Part shown: positions 29,962 through 39,865 of the stretch, piece by piece
Layout of the letters: each line of letters begins with the position of its first letter
Numbering within the stretch: the stretch's first letter is position 1
Assembly: GCA_031286165.1 (NCBI GenBank)
Contig: JAITUU010000045.1
Span: 1-64,000, forward strand
Reading direction: 5' to 3'
Length of the DNA: 64,000 nt
Origin: Bacteroidales bacterium
GTDB taxonomy: Bacteria; Bacteroidota; Bacteroidia; Bacteroidales; UBA1715
Notes under the pieces: generated by a model
Seen by the model: only the letters and a program-made list of their open reading frames with translations
What the model was told of the DNA's origin: nothing
Databases searched by the model: none
Translations under genes and position numbers: made by a program

Positions 29962-30954
29962 TATCACATTACTTAGTGCCTTCCCTTCGGAAAATTCTTG
30001 CACGTTTTCCAGTGTAGTTTGGGCAATGTTTGCAAGTGCTTCTTGGGTAAAAAACGCTTGGTGCGAGGTTATGAGCACATTGTTGAACGAAAGCAGGCGG
30101 GCGAGAACGTCATCGTCTAACACTATGTCCGACATATCTTCAAAAAAGTATTCTTCTTCTTCCTCATACACATCAAGTCCGGCGGAGCCAATTTTTTGCG
30201 ACTTTAAACCTTGTATGAGGGCGTGGCTGTCTATCAATTTTCCGCGTCCGGTGTTTATTATCATCACGCCTGGTTTCATTTTGGCAATACTTGCGCTATT
30301 GATACTATATTCGGTATCTTTTGTAAGTGGGCAGTGGAGCGAAATTACGTCCGACCGGCGGTAAATTTCATCGAGCGAAGTGTATTCAAATCCCACTTCT
30401 TTGGCGTATTCGCTATCGGGAGAAATATCGTAGGCAAGCACCTTCATACCCATAGCACAGAGGGTTTTAATGAGAATTTTCGCAATTTTTCCGGTGCCTA
30501 TTATTCCGGCGGTTTTTCCGTGCATATCGAAACCGAGCAAACCGTGCAGTGAAAAATTTCCCTCGCGCGTGCGCGAGTATGCTTTGTGAGTTTTTCTATT
30601 GAGGGTGAGCATAAGGGCAAGCGTGTGTTCGGCTACGGCGTAGGGCGAATATGCCGGCACGCGCACTACGCGAATGTTGTGTTTTTTTGCCGCCTGCAAA
30701 TCTACATTGTTGAACCCTGCGCAGCGCAAGGCTATGAGTTGCACGCCTTGTTGTGCCAAAATTCCTATGACCTGTGCATTGATATTGGCATTCACAAAGG
30801 CGCACACCACCTGCGCACCCTGCGCCTGCACCGCACTGTCTTTATTCAACTGTGCTTCGTAGTAATTGATTTGAAATCCGAAATTGTCATTGTGCGCATT
30901 GAACGAAGCAATATCGTAGGGTTTTGCATCGAAAAAAGCAATCTGTGTTTCCAT
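29956..30954 (-). CDS. D-lactate dehydrogenase-type 2-hydroxyacid dehydrogenase
   Basis: This 332-residue enzyme probably reduces pyruvate to D-lactate. LRCAGFNNVDL, VPAYSPYAVAEHTLALMLTL, the NAD motif GIIGTGKIAKILIKTL (about 148-163), INTGRGKLIDSHAL with catalytic Arg, GLDVYEEEEEYFFED with Glu and ITSHQAFFT with His all match LdhA-type D-lactate dehydrogenases. The run of acidic residues YEEEEEYFFEDMSD is also usual in this subgroup. Monocistronic or leading, with no partner gene nearby. Confidence 0.88.
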   Translation of the reverse strand: METQIAFFDAKPYDIASFNAHNDNFGFQINYYEAQLNKDSAVQAQGAQVVCAFVNANINAQVIGILAQQGVQLIALRCAGFNNVDLQAAKKHNIRVVRVPAYSPYAVAEHTLALMLTLNRKTHKAYSRTREGNFSLHGLLGFDMHGKTAGIIGTGKIAKILIKTLCAMGMKVLAYDISPDSEYAKEVGFEYTSLDEIYRRSDVISLHCPLTKDTEYSINSASIAKMKPGVMIINTGRGKLIDSHALIQGLKSQKIGSAGLDVYEEEEEYFFEDMSDIVLDDDVLARLLSFNNVLITSHQAFFTQEALANIAQTTLENVQEFSEGKALSNVIL

Positions 30955-30969
30955 GGTTGTTATTATGTA

Positions 30970-30986
30970 GTTGAAAATTGAAAGTT
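30970..30986. repeat. GTTGAAAATTGAAAGTT heptamer repeat
   Basis: A short member of the GTTGAAA-type family between the antiporter and lactate dehydrogenase genes. Related text (TTTTCAGTTCTCAGTTCT) continues near 31016-31033. Confidence 0.5.
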
Positions 30987-31043
30987 TTTGAATCTCTTAA
31001 TTGTTTTGTGTTTAATTTTCAGTTCTCAGTTCTCCACTTTCAA

Positions 31044-33209
31044 TTAATTTCTGAACATTCCCGAAATGGATTTGGTAATATTGTCATAGTGAGTATCGTT
31101 AATCACCGCATTGTGAAAATCGCCCGAACTATCTACTATGTCGGTTGCTTGGGTAGGGAAAATGAGCAGGGCGGTATTTTCCGCAAAATAATTGCGCAGC
31201 GAGTGCGGCACTTTGTCCATAGCAGGATTGTAGGATTCTTTTTCTTTGTGGCTCATCACAAAAATGAGGAAATCCTCGCTTTTGATTTCGCGGGCAAGCA
31301 CCAAATAATCGGAAAAATCCTCAAAAAGTTCAAATTCCACCTCTATGGGCATAATAGATTGTATTTTTTGCAAATACGCCATAGTTTCGGCGTGGCAGTA
31401 AATCACGGTTTTTATGGCGGTATTTTTGGCAAAATCCCACAGTTTGGTAATCCATGCGGCAAATCCTATTTCGTTTTCGGCGTAGCGCGGCACCACCACT
31501 ATACTGCGTTTGAGAGTTATCAGGCGGTTCACCGATTTGAAAAGGAAAATAGAACTGTTGGTATTGCGAGCGAGTACGGTATCAATGGTGCTGCCGCAAA
31601 AAAGGTCGCTATCGCTTTCGTTGTCTATTGCCATTATTACGTTGTTTACGCTGTGTTCGCGCACAAAATTACTAATAGCATCAACGCGATTGTTGCTCGA
31701 AAGCAGCACTTTGTGAATTTCGTTGTCGGCACCCGAAGCGGTCATGGCAGCCGATTCGAGTAATTGATTGCCCCGTTGTTCGTTGAGCAGCGAGCCGCCG
31801 TAGTGAATGTTCATTACGTATAAATCGTTCTTTTTGCCGAAAAACGAATTGAATAAACTAATGGTTTCGGCAATATTGGTATTCACCGAAATAGTCATGA
31901 GGGCTTTTTCCAAATTGCGGTCGTCATCGCTGGCGGCATTGAGCAGGGCTATGTTTTTTGCGCCGCGCTGGGTTACAAACGAAGAAATGGTGCAGGAAAT
32001 CAAAATCATGAGAATGCTCCCGTTCAGAATTGCTTCGCTCAAAAGCCGGTCGGGTTCCACCGGCGGTAAACCATGCGCTATGGCGTAATCTATGGCGGTT
32101 TGATTGAGAATAACATTGTAACCCACCATAACGGCGGCAAGGGTGGCGGCTGCTTGCGAATTACTCAGTCCCCATATCAGGCTACGCTCGTCTTTGCTCA
32201 GGCGAAAGGTTTTTTGCGTGAGCCATGCGGCTACAAATTTTGCGCTCACCGCCGTAGCAGTCATAGCCACACCGGCTATTATGGTATCGAAATCGTGCAG
32301 AAATGCACGGTAATTGATAAGCATACCCACGCCTATCAAAAATATGGGAATAAAGAGGGCATTGCCCACAAATTCTATGCGATTCATGAGCGAAGATGTG
32401 CGCGGAATGAGTTTATTGAGCGAAAGCCCGGTTAAAAACGCCCCTATGATGCCTTCCACACCGGCAATTTCTGCTAAAAACGCGCCCAAAAACACCATTG
32501 CCAATATAAATATGTATTGTAGAATTTTATCGTTGTAGTGTTTGAAAAACCAGCGGGCAATGAGGGGAAACAAAAAAATGATAATGAGGGCAAAAATAAC
32601 GAGCGACACGCCGAGTTGTGTCCAAAATCCGTAATCCAATTCGCGCTGCGTGCTTGCCACTATTACTGCCAAAAAAAGCAGAGCGAGGGTGTCGGTTATA
32701 ATAGTGCCGCCGGCGGTGATACCCACAGCGCGGTTGCGCACCACGCCGAATTTACTCACAATGGGGTAGGTGATGAGGGTGTGTGAACCAAGCATACTTG
32801 CAAACAGTATAGACGTTGCCAATTTGTGCGACATGGGCACCGCAGTAAAGAGTATGTAATAGCCCAAAAGCGAAGCAAGCCCCAGCGGAATGAAAAAGGT
32901 AAAAACGCCGAAAACCAAACTTTTGTAACTGTTCTTTTTGAAATCTATCATGTCGATTTCCAAACCGGCGAGAAACATAATGTAGAGCAAACCCACCGTG
33001 CCGTAGAGTTGAATACTGCTGTCGCGCAGCATGAAATTGAAACCGAAAGGACCAATCAAAGCACCGGCTATAATAAGCCCAATGAGGTGCGGAATACGCA
33101 GTTTATTGAGTAAAATAGGTGCAAAGAGTATAATAAACAATATGAGCGAAAATTGTAAAACAGGATTTTGCAGCGGTGTTTGAAACTGCTCTAAAAATTC
33201 ATGAAGCAT
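31044..33209 (-). CDS. CPA2 (Kef-type) cation:proton antiporter with UspA-like tail
   Basis: The 721-residue protein has about twelve membrane helices in the first 410 residues, including the CPA2 block LRIPHLIGLIIAGALIGPFG, FLAGLEIDM, and the GVEGIIGAFLTGLSLN segment. The remaining 300 residues form two universal-stress-protein-like alpha/beta units (MISVNTNIAETISLFNSFFG; IVVVPRYAENEIGFAAWITK). This fusion is common in Bacteroidetes. Transport of Na or K against protons is the likely role; specificity is not readable. No RCK/TrkA-N domain was seen. Confidence 0.9.
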   Translation of the reverse strand: MLHEFLEQFQTPLQNPVLQFSLILFIILFAPILLNKLRIPHLIGLIIAGALIGPFGFNFMLRDSSIQLYGTVGLLYIMFLAGLEIDMIDFKKNSYKSLVFGVFTFFIPLGLASLLGYYILFTAVPMSHKLATSILFASMLGSHTLITYPIVSKFGVVRNRAVGITAGGTIITDTLALLFLAVIVASTQRELDYGFWTQLGVSLVIFALIIIFLFPLIARWFFKHYNDKILQYIFILAMVFLGAFLAEIAGVEGIIGAFLTGLSLNKLIPRTSSLMNRIEFVGNALFIPIFLIGVGMLINYRAFLHDFDTIIAGVAMTATAVSAKFVAAWLTQKTFRLSKDERSLIWGLSNSQAAATLAAVMVGYNVILNQTAIDYAIAHGLPPVEPDRLLSEAILNGSILMILISCTISSFVTQRGAKNIALLNAASDDDRNLEKALMTISVNTNIAETISLFNSFFGKKNDLYVMNIHYGGSLLNEQRGNQLLESAAMTASGADNEIHKVLLSSNNRVDAISNFVREHSVNNVIMAIDNESDSDLFCGSTIDTVLARNTNSSIFLFKSVNRLITLKRSIVVVPRYAENEIGFAAWITKLWDFAKNTAIKTVIYCHAETMAYLQKIQSIMPIEVEFELFEDFSDYLVLAREIKSEDFLIFVMSHKEKESYNPAMDKVPHSLRNYFAENTALLIFPTQATDIVDSSGDFHNAVINDTHYDNITKSISGMFRN

Positions 33210-33361
33210 AGTGGTTGTGTTTTCATTAAAATTTCGGCATAAACATACGAATTAATTGTAAATTACAAATTGTTAATTGAAAATTAATTTTTCAGTGTCT
33301 TGTGTCTGAAATCCCACATATCAGTTCTCACCGCACATTTTTCTACATTCTTGCAAAAAGA

Positions 33362-33392
33362 TTTGAAAATATTCAGAATAGTGCTATATTTG
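33362..33392 (+). promoter_or_regulatory. promoter of the glycogen phosphorylase gene
   Basis: TTTG at 33362-33365, 19 bases, TATATTTG at 33385-33392: an exact Bacteroidetes promoter. The 5' untranslated region would be about 52 bases. Confidence 0.7.
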
Positions 33393-33450
33393 GCGAAAAT
33401 TTTTGAAAGCACTTTCAAAGGCATTAATGTATAAACAATAAACAAAAAAA

Positions 33451-36012
33451 ATGACAACTAATCTTAATCAAAACCGCCATAATGCTCCGCAATGGAAAAA
33501 TATGGTTGTTCTTTCAAGTTTTCCCGAAAATTTACAGGGACTCAACGACTTAGCATCGAATTTGTGGTGGACTTGGAATTACGAAGTAAAAGATTTATTT
33601 CAAGAAATCGACGAAAAACTATGGGCTACAACGCTCAATCCCATAGATGTATTGAAAGAAATCAGTATTGCTCGTTTGCAAGAATTGGAAAAAAATCAAG
33701 GGTTTATGGCTCGCTACCATGCTATTCTTGAAAAATTCAATAAATATATAGCCGAAGAACCCGATGCTACAAAAGCACGAATCGGCTATTTCAGTATGGA
33801 ATATGGTTTAGATGATTCTTTGAAAATTTTCTCAGGTGGTTTGGGTATTCTTGCCGGCGACTATTTGAAAGAGGCGAGCGATACCAATACCAATATGGCA
33901 GCCGTAGGATTTTTGTATAAATACGGATATTTTCAACAACAACTTTCGCTCGATGGCGAGCAAATGGCTATTTATACGCCGCAATCGCCTTCGCAACTGC
34001 CCATTCACTTGGTGAAAGATGCGAAAGGTAACAATATTACCGTGCAAGTAGGTTTGCCCGGAAGAATTTTGAACGCGCAAATTTGGTTGGTACACGTAGG
34101 TCGCATAAAACTGTACTTACTCGATACTGATATAGCCGAAAATAGCGATGAGGATAAAACAATTACGCACGCACTCTACGGCGGAAACAATGAAAACCGA
34201 TTGAAACAAGAAATGTTGCTCGGTATAGGCGGTGTGCGTTGTTTGGAAGCAGTAGGCGAAAAAATCGACATTTTCCATTGCAACGAAGGACACGCGGCGT
34301 TTATTAATTTAGAGCGTTTGCGCAAATTAATCAAACACGAAAATTTCCCCTTCCCAAAAGCACTCGAAATCGTGCGTTCATCTACGCTATATACTACCCA
34401 TACGCCGGTTCCGGCAGGGCACGATAGTTTCCCCGAAGATTTGATGATGACCTATTTGGGGCAATTCCCCGAACGCTTGCAATTACAGTGGAACGAATTT
34501 ATGAATTTGGGTAGAATGTATGCCAACAATCAAGGCGAACCATTTTCTATGAGTAATTTGGCAATTTGCACTTCGCAGGAAGTAAACGGTGTGAGCCGCT
34601 TGCATGGAGAAGTTTCCAAAGACATGTTCAAAGATTTGTGGCCCGGCTACGATGTGAGCGAATCCTACATTGGTTACGTTACCAATGGTGTGCACTACGG
34701 CACATGGACAGCAAAAGAATGGCAAAAAGTATATGCGTCAACCTTTGGAAAAGGATTTTTGGAACATCAGTCGGAAAAAAACTATTGGAGCAAAATATAT
34801 GGTGTAGCCGATGAAAAAATTTGGGATATTCGCCAAGCACAACGCGAAAAATTAATCAATTTCGTGAAAGACCGTTTGATTAAAACATGGACAGAACGAT
34901 TTGAAGACCCGAAAAAATTGCTCAAAATTATTCAATCGGTAAATAAAAACACGCTCACGATAGGTTTTGCCCGCCGATTTGCAACGTACAAACGCGCTTA
35001 CTTGTTGTTCAGCAATTTAGACCGATTGAGTGCCATAGTGAACAATCCTGAACGCCCAGTGCAATTTATTTTTGCAGGAAAAGCGCACCCCAACGATAAA
35101 CCGGGTCAAGATATAATCAAAGAAATTGTGCGTATATCGAAATTGCCGGAATTTTTGGGTAAAATTATTTTCTTGGAAAATTACGACATGAATTTGGCGA
35201 AAAAACTCGTACAAGGTGTTGATATTTGGTTGAATACCCCAACTCGTCCGCTCGAAGCATCGGGAACCAGCGGTATGAAAGCCGTAATGAACGGTGCCAT
35301 GAATTTCAGCGTGCTCGATGGCTGGTGGTGCGAAGGTTACAAAGAAGGTGCAGGTTGGGCTTTGCCGGAAAAACGCACTTATACCAATCAAGATTTCCAA
35401 AACCGCTTAGATGCCGAAACTATTTACAGCATATTGGAAAACGAAATTGTGCCGCTATACTACGATAAAGGAATAGACAACGTACCGCACAAATGGATTC
35501 AATACGTGAAAAAATGTATTGCCGAAATAGCACCGGAATTTACCACAAAACGCATGATAGACGATTATCACAGCCGTTTTTACTCAAAATTGGAAAAACG
35601 CAAACGCATGATGTTCGACAATAATTATGCCCTTGCCGAAGAAATTTATCAGTGGAAAAAACACGTATCGGAAACATGGGATTCTATTTATGTAGCACTC
35701 AATGAATTGAAAGCAACCGATTCATTGGTACTTGGTCAAACCTACAAAGCCACCATAAAAGTAGATTTGAAAGGTTTGAAAACCGAAGATGTGCGTTTTG
35801 ATTTCATAATTACCGAAACCAATAAAGAAGGTAAAGAAGAAATAATTTCGTGTGAAACCTACAAATTTGTGAAAATGGAAGACAACCTTGCTGTGTATGA
35901 ATTGGAAGTAAGCCCAAAACAATCGGGAATTTTCAATTACAGCGTGCGAATGTATCCATACGCCGATTTCTTGCCATACCGTCAAGATTTCCCGTATGTG
36001 AAATGGTTGTAA
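33451..36012 (+). CDS. glgP: alpha-glucan (glycogen) phosphorylase, short DUF3417 type
   Basis: This 853-residue GT35 enzyme releases glucose-1-phosphate from glycogen or maltodextrin. The N-terminal DUF3417 block (LQGLNDLASNLWWTWNYEVK), FSMEYGLDDSLKIFSGGLGI, CNEGHAAF and TTHTPVPAGHDSF are typical. The PLP lysine is Lys610 in GTSGMKAVMNG. A C-terminal beta-rich extension (about 760-853) is typical of the bacterial subgroup. A GH65 phosphorylase gene begins at the right end of the window, but they are not linked. A strong intrinsic terminator follows. Confidence 0.95.
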   Translation: MTTNLNQNRHNAPQWKNMVVLSSFPENLQGLNDLASNLWWTWNYEVKDLFQEIDEKLWATTLNPIDVLKEISIARLQELEKNQGFMARYHAILEKFNKYIAEEPDATKARIGYFSMEYGLDDSLKIFSGGLGILAGDYLKEASDTNTNMAAVGFLYKYGYFQQQLSLDGEQMAIYTPQSPSQLPIHLVKDAKGNNITVQVGLPGRILNAQIWLVHVGRIKLYLLDTDIAENSDEDKTITHALYGGNNENRLKQEMLLGIGGVRCLEAVGEKIDIFHCNEGHAAFINLERLRKLIKHENFPFPKALEIVRSSTLYTTHTPVPAGHDSFPEDLMMTYLGQFPERLQLQWNEFMNLGRMYANNQGEPFSMSNLAICTSQEVNGVSRLHGEVSKDMFKDLWPGYDVSESYIGYVTNGVHYGTWTAKEWQKVYASTFGKGFLEHQSEKNYWSKIYGVADEKIWDIRQAQREKLINFVKDRLIKTWTERFEDPKKLLKIIQSVNKNTLTIGFARRFATYKRAYLLFSNLDRLSAIVNNPERPVQFIFAGKAHPNDKPGQDIIKEIVRISKLPEFLGKIIFLENYDMNLAKKLVQGVDIWLNTPTRPLEASGTSGMKAVMNGAMNFSVLDGWWCEGYKEGAGWALPEKRTYTNQDFQNRLDAETIYSILENEIVPLYYDKGIDNVPHKWIQYVKKCIAEIAPEFTTKRMIDDYHSRFYSKLEKRKRMMFDNNYALAEEIYQWKKHVSETWDSIYVALNELKATDSLVLGQTYKATIKVDLKGLKTEDVRFDFIITETNKEGKEEIISCETYKFVKMEDNLAVYELEVSPKQSGIFNYSVRMYPYADFLPYRQDFPYVKWL

Positions 36013-36031
36013 ATCAGTTCTTCTGTATAAT

Positions 36032-36067
36032 AAAAAAGCGTTCGGAACTTTCCGAACGCTTTTTTTG
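36032..36067 (+). terminator. intrinsic terminator after glgP
   Basis: A 10-base stem (AGCGTTCGGA with TCCGAACGCT, loop about ACTT) followed by seven T and preceded by six A, so it can work in both directions. It starts 20 bases after the glgP stop codon. Confidence 0.9.
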
Positions 36068-36193
36068 TGCTTTTTTTGTAAATTTTGTTATGCAATATGC
36101 GGTGCATTGTTACAATTTTGTTATATTTGCGAGATTTTGTAAGAAACATACTTTTTACAGAAAAATAACGTAGTAATAATTTACATACAAAAA

Positions 36194-36934
36194 ATGAAAC
36201 GCATATATATTGCATTATTTATACCTCTTGTGGCACTGTTTTTTTCGTGTTCCAAAGAAGAAGGCAAAGGCGGTTTGGCATCAATTAATGGAGTGGTAAT
36301 GGTACAGAGTGTGAATTACCATAGTGGTGAACATTTCGGCACCCTTTCGCCTGCGCAAGATGAGCGTGTATTTATACTCTATGGCGATAATACTACCATA
36401 GGCAACGATACACGCACATCGTTCAATGGGAGTTTTGAATTTCCATTTTTGGTGCAGGGCAATTACACCGTGTTTGCCCTTTCCGATGATACCGAAAACG
36501 TGAATGGCGAATCAATAGGAATCAAAAAACAAGTATCACTCAATTCCAAACGCGCCAGCGTGAAAACCGATACCATTATAGTATATAAATTCGTGAAATT
36601 CGATAAAGGTTCCTCGTCTATTTCGGGAAAAGTGATGCGTCCTGACGATTTTCCGCCATCTACGGTGATAGTTCCCGATTCTGTGGTGGGTAATAATATT
36701 GTGCAAGATATTGAAGTGTATTTAACCTTGCAGGGAAGTTCTGAAATTTTGGAGCGCACTCGCACCGATTCCAACGGAGAATTTATGTTTAATCATCTCA
36801 TTCAAGCATCGTATTGGGTGTATATTTTGAAATCCATAGATTATTTGCCAAGTAAGGTGGTAGGGAAAAACGTTTCTATTACCGAAAATAATACTCACAT
36901 CTCTCTTGACCCGTTTATGATAGAGAAAAAATAA
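36194..36934 (+). CDS. lipoprotein with two carboxypeptidase-regulatory-like domains
   Basis: The 246-residue protein has a lipoprotein signal (LVALFFSCSKEEG). It contains two beta-sandwich units of about 100 residues, the first starting ASINGVVMVQSVNYHSG and the second SSISGKVMRPDDFPP. Each has a G-x-FxF turn (NGSFEFPFLVQGNYTVFALS and NGEFMFNHLIQASYWVYILK) that is usual for carboxypeptidase-regulatory-like folds. Function unknown. A TATATTTG at 36122-36129 probably marks its -7 box, but no clear -33 was found. Confidence 0.7.
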   Translation: MKRIYIALFIPLVALFFSCSKEEGKGGLASINGVVMVQSVNYHSGEHFGTLSPAQDERVFILYGDNTTIGNDTRTSFNGSFEFPFLVQGNYTVFALSDDTENVNGESIGIKKQVSLNSKRASVKTDTIIVYKFVKFDKGSSSISGKVMRPDDFPPSTVIVPDSVVGNNIVQDIEVYLTLQGSSEILERTRTDSNGEFMFNHLIQASYWVYILKSIDYLPSKVVGKNVSITENNTHISLDPFMIEKK

Positions 36935-36994
36935 ATCAATGTGCTCATGTGCTAATGAAAAATAAAACAATAAATATCTACTACTATCGGTTAG

Positions 36995-37027
36995 TATCTA
37001 TACATATCAACAAATATCACGAAGTAA
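36995..37027 (+). repeat. 33-base TATCTATAC...AGTAA repeat, copy 1
   Basis: Matches 43041-43073 at 29 of 33 positions, same strand. It lies 39 bases before the start codon of the gene at 37067; the second copy is 6 bases before ddl. Confidence 0.65.
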
Positions 37028-37066
37028 TATAAATCTCTAAAAATATCAATAAATAAATTAAACCCT

Positions 37067-37477
37067 ATGAAAAAAACGAAATATCTTGTGCTTGGAGCCT
37101 TGCTCAGCATATCAGTAAGTGCATTTGCGCAGAAAAATTCCGACAAACAAGTGGAAAAAACGCGAACCGAATACGTGGAAAAATTCGATAGAGGTGATGC
37201 CGCAGGTAAAAAAATGGACACGAAAATAGAGTACAACGAACGCGGAAAAGAAGTGAAAGAATCGGATTACAAAGACGGAAAATTGGAAAAATACACCGTA
37301 TATACGTATTTGGGCGGTAAAAAATCGGGAGATAAAGTGTATGATGCCAGCAATAAATTGATTTCGCGTTCGGAATACGAATACAACGCCAATGGCGACA
37401 GAATTAAAAAAACTACCTACAATGCCGCAGGAAAAATTATTAAAGTGAATACCTACGTGTACGAATATTATGAGTAG
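37067..37477 (+). CDS. small secreted protein with YD-like repeats
   Basis: This 136-residue protein has a signal peptide (about 1-21, ending AFAQK). It then has a highly charged Lys/Glu/Tyr-rich chain with repeats of about 20 residues: IEYNERGKEVKESDYKDGKL, YDASNKLISRSEYEYNANGD and YNAAGKIIKVNTYVYEYYE. They resemble the YD/RHS-like units of small Bacteroidetes proteins. Function unknown. Its last 8 bases overlap the VTC gene, so the two are probably translationally coupled. Confidence 0.65.
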   Translation: MKKTKYLVLGALLSISVSAFAQKNSDKQVEKTRTEYVEKFDRGDAAGKKMDTKIEYNERGKEVKESDYKDGKLEKYTVYTYLGGKKSGDKVYDASNKLISRSEYEYNANGDRIKKTTYNAAGKIIKVNTYVYEYYE

Positions 37478-38240
37478 TATAATAGATAGCGTTCAGCCCA
37501 TTGTAGATGCCATGCCGCCCATTTCACTCGAAGAAATGGATTCGGTAAAATTGCTGGTGCGCACCGATACCAAATATGTGTTTCCCGTAGCAAAACTACA
37601 CGCTATTTTGCGCGATGCCGCTGCGGAATATTCGGTATTGCACATTAACAGTACGCCCTACCAGAGTTACAAAACCGTGTATTTCGATACGCCCACGAAT
37701 ACCATGTATTTGGCGCATCAGAATAAGCGCGTGAATCGCTACAAAGTGCGCCACCGAACCTATTGCTCCACGCTTACTGAATTTTTGGAAATTAAATTCA
37801 AAAACAATAAAGGCGTTACCGCTAAAAAACGCACATTGTGTAATTTTAGCGAACAATTAACCCAAGCCGATGAATTTTTGCACAAACATACTCCCTTTGG
37901 CTGCACCGATTTGGAACCAAAAACTGCGGTGGAGTGCGTGCGCATTACGCTGGTGAGTTTGCAAAACGCCGAGCGCGTAACCATAGACGTGAATTTGAAA
38001 ATTGCGCCCTACACCGCGCAAAACCAAGCCCTCGATTTTTCGCATATTTGTATTATAGAACTTAAACGCGATAAATGCGCCGGAAAATCGAATATGCTCA
38101 CGATTTTGAAAAATCACAAAATTCGTCCCGGAAGCATGAGTAAATACGCCATAGGTACCGCCGCACTCCACGAAGACATTAAAAAAAACAATTTCAAGAA
38201 AAAATTACGACTTATAGAAAAATACAAAAACAATGCTTAA
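37470..38240 (+). CDS. VTC-domain polyphosphate polymerase-like protein
   Basis: The 256-residue protein consists of a VTC domain, the catalytic tunnel fold that makes polyphosphate from ATP in yeast Vtc4. Basic residues line the fold: VRTDTKYVFP, SYKTVYFDTPTNTMYLAHQN, RVNRYKVRHRTYCSTLTEFL with EIKFKNNKG, and late IIELKRDKCAGKSNM. The bacterial families often pair it with a DUF4956 membrane protein, which follows here. Enzymatic activity is inferred from the fold. Confidence 0.85.
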   Translation: MSSIIDSVQPIVDAMPPISLEEMDSVKLLVRTDTKYVFPVAKLHAILRDAAAEYSVLHINSTPYQSYKTVYFDTPTNTMYLAHQNKRVNRYKVRHRTYCSTLTEFLEIKFKNNKGVTAKKRTLCNFSEQLTQADEFLHKHTPFGCTDLEPKTAVECVRITLVSLQNAERVTIDVNLKIAPYTAQNQALDFSHICIIELKRDKCAGKSNMLTILKNHKIRPGSMSKYAIGTAALHEDIKKNNFKKKLRLIEKYKNNA

Positions 38241-38324
38241 TTGTTAATTTTGAATAACCGGAACAATAACTATCAATGAATAACTAATATATCGATACTA
38301 ACTACTTAAAATAAATAAAAACAA

Positions 38325-39008
38325 ATGGAAACTATCAATTTTTACGCAGATAACAAACTCTTCAATATTCCTCTTTTTATAGGCGAAGATTTAGTGGAAC
38401 TTCTTGTTCGTTTTTCGTTCAACTTCATATTTCTTGCAATTATAGTGCGTTTTTTGTACTATACTTTGCACAAACGCCGCGATTATATGTTTACCTACAT
38501 ACTCATTTCGAGTATCACGTTTTTACTCTGCTATATGCTTGGTGGCGTAAAAATTCAAATAGGATTTGCACTTGGTCTTTTTGCCGTGTTTGGCATTATT
38601 CGCTATCGCACCGACCAAATGCCGATTAAAGAAATGACCTATTTGTTTATTGTAATTGGTTTGGCGGTAATCAATGCCCTTGCCAATAAAAAAACGAGTT
38701 ATGCCGAATTGCTTTTTGTGAATTTGGCGGTAGTGGGGCTGGCGTACTTTTTGGAGCGCAAAATGCTGCTTCGCCACGAATCATCGAAAATTATTCGCTA
38801 CGACAATATTGACCTTATAAAACCCGAACGCTACGAGGATTTGAAAGCCGACTTGGAAAATCGCACAGGTTTGAAAATCAATAGAATAGACATTGGAACT
38901 ATCAACTTTTTGACCGATTCTGCACGAGTGCAAATTTACTATTACGAAAGTGGTAATAAAATCAACACTTTGTCGGAAAATGCAGGACAAGTACCCGATA
39001 ACGACTAA
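38325..39008 (+). CDS. DUF4956 membrane protein
   Basis: The 227-residue protein has four membrane helices between about residues 25 and 145 (one reads FSFNFIFLAIIVRFLYYTL) with the conserved loop IGFALGLFAVFGIIRYRTDQ preceding MPIKEMTYLF, and a cytoplasmic C-terminal domain (about 150-227) of ferredoxin-like pattern. This is the DUF4956 family, commonly encoded next to VTC-domain genes, as here (84 bases after VTC). It may export or anchor the polymer. Confidence 0.85.
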   Translation: METINFYADNKLFNIPLFIGEDLVELLVRFSFNFIFLAIIVRFLYYTLHKRRDYMFTYILISSITFLLCYMLGGVKIQIGFALGLFAVFGIIRYRTDQMPIKEMTYLFIVIGLAVINALANKKTSYAELLFVNLAVVGLAYFLERKMLLRHESSKIIRYDNIDLIKPERYEDLKADLENRTGLKINRIDIGTINFLTDSARVQIYYYESGNKINTLSENAGQVPDND

Positions 39009-39036
39009 TATCTGTTTGTAATACTTTCGTAGTTCA

Positions 39037-39687
39037 ATGCAAAAAATACTTGCGATATTGTGTTTATTGTTGGGTGTGTACTCTGCAAATGCCCAAGAAT
39101 TGTGGACAAGCGTAGATGTGGAAGCATCGCTTACCAAAAAATTGGAACTCGATGTGATAGGCGAATTTCGTTGGCAGCAGTTTGGCACACCGCTCAAAAC
39201 AGGCTTCGGCGAAGCAGTGCTTTCCTACCGTATTGTTAAACCGCTTTCCATAGGATTTTCCTACCGCTATTCGCAGCGTAGCCGTTCCAACGGATTTTAT
39301 ACGCTCCATACCTTTGCAAGCACGCTTTCGTATCGTTATCGCGTGGGCGATTTTCGCTTTGCCTATCGCAATAAATTTGAAACCGATAAAGATACTTACA
39401 CCACAAGTATAGAAGATTTGCGCTGGCACTTTACCGATAGAAATCGTATTCGCGTAACGTACCATAAAAAGCACGCCCTGCTTGCACCTTCGGTATTTGT
39501 AGAGAGTTTCAACGAAATTTCGGCACGCGAGCGGTATTCTCTTTCGGAATTGCGCACCGGTGCCAATGTTGATATGATACTCTATCACGGCTACACGCTG
39601 GGAGTGGGTGCGTTTGTGAAACATTCCTTTGGTTCCAAAAAAGAATATACCTACGTGGGCACCCTTGCACTTACTAAGGAGTTGTAG
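39037..39687 (+). CDS. DUF2490 outer membrane beta-barrel-like protein
   Basis: This 216-residue protein has a signal peptide (about 1-19, ending ANAQE) and alternating amphipathic beta-strands with many aromatic and Arg residues (LWTSVDVEASLTKKLELDVI, YRYRVGDFRFAYRNKFE). It matches DUF2490, small outer-membrane barrels. It closes the VTC-DUF4956 cluster, where such a barrel is often found. Confidence 0.8.
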   Translation: MQKILAILCLLLGVYSANAQELWTSVDVEASLTKKLELDVIGEFRWQQFGTPLKTGFGEAVLSYRIVKPLSIGFSYRYSQRSRSNGFYTLHTFASTLSYRYRVGDFRFAYRNKFETDKDTYTTSIEDLRWHFTDRNRIRVTYHKKHALLAPSVFVESFNEISARERYSLSELRTGANVDMILYHGYTLGVGAFVKHSFGSKKEYTYVGTLALTKEL

Positions 39688-39865
39688 TGGGATTGTTAAA
39701 AAAATGTGTAATCCTTAGTTGCAAAAAACCGCTGCGTTCGGCGTGAATTGATACCTTTGCCCATATAGAGAATGTCATTGTGGGTTTGACCTGCAAATTT
39801 GACATACGATTCCTACTTTCGCAGGAAGGACTGACTTTTTGTAATTGCGTAAAAGATAAAAAAAT

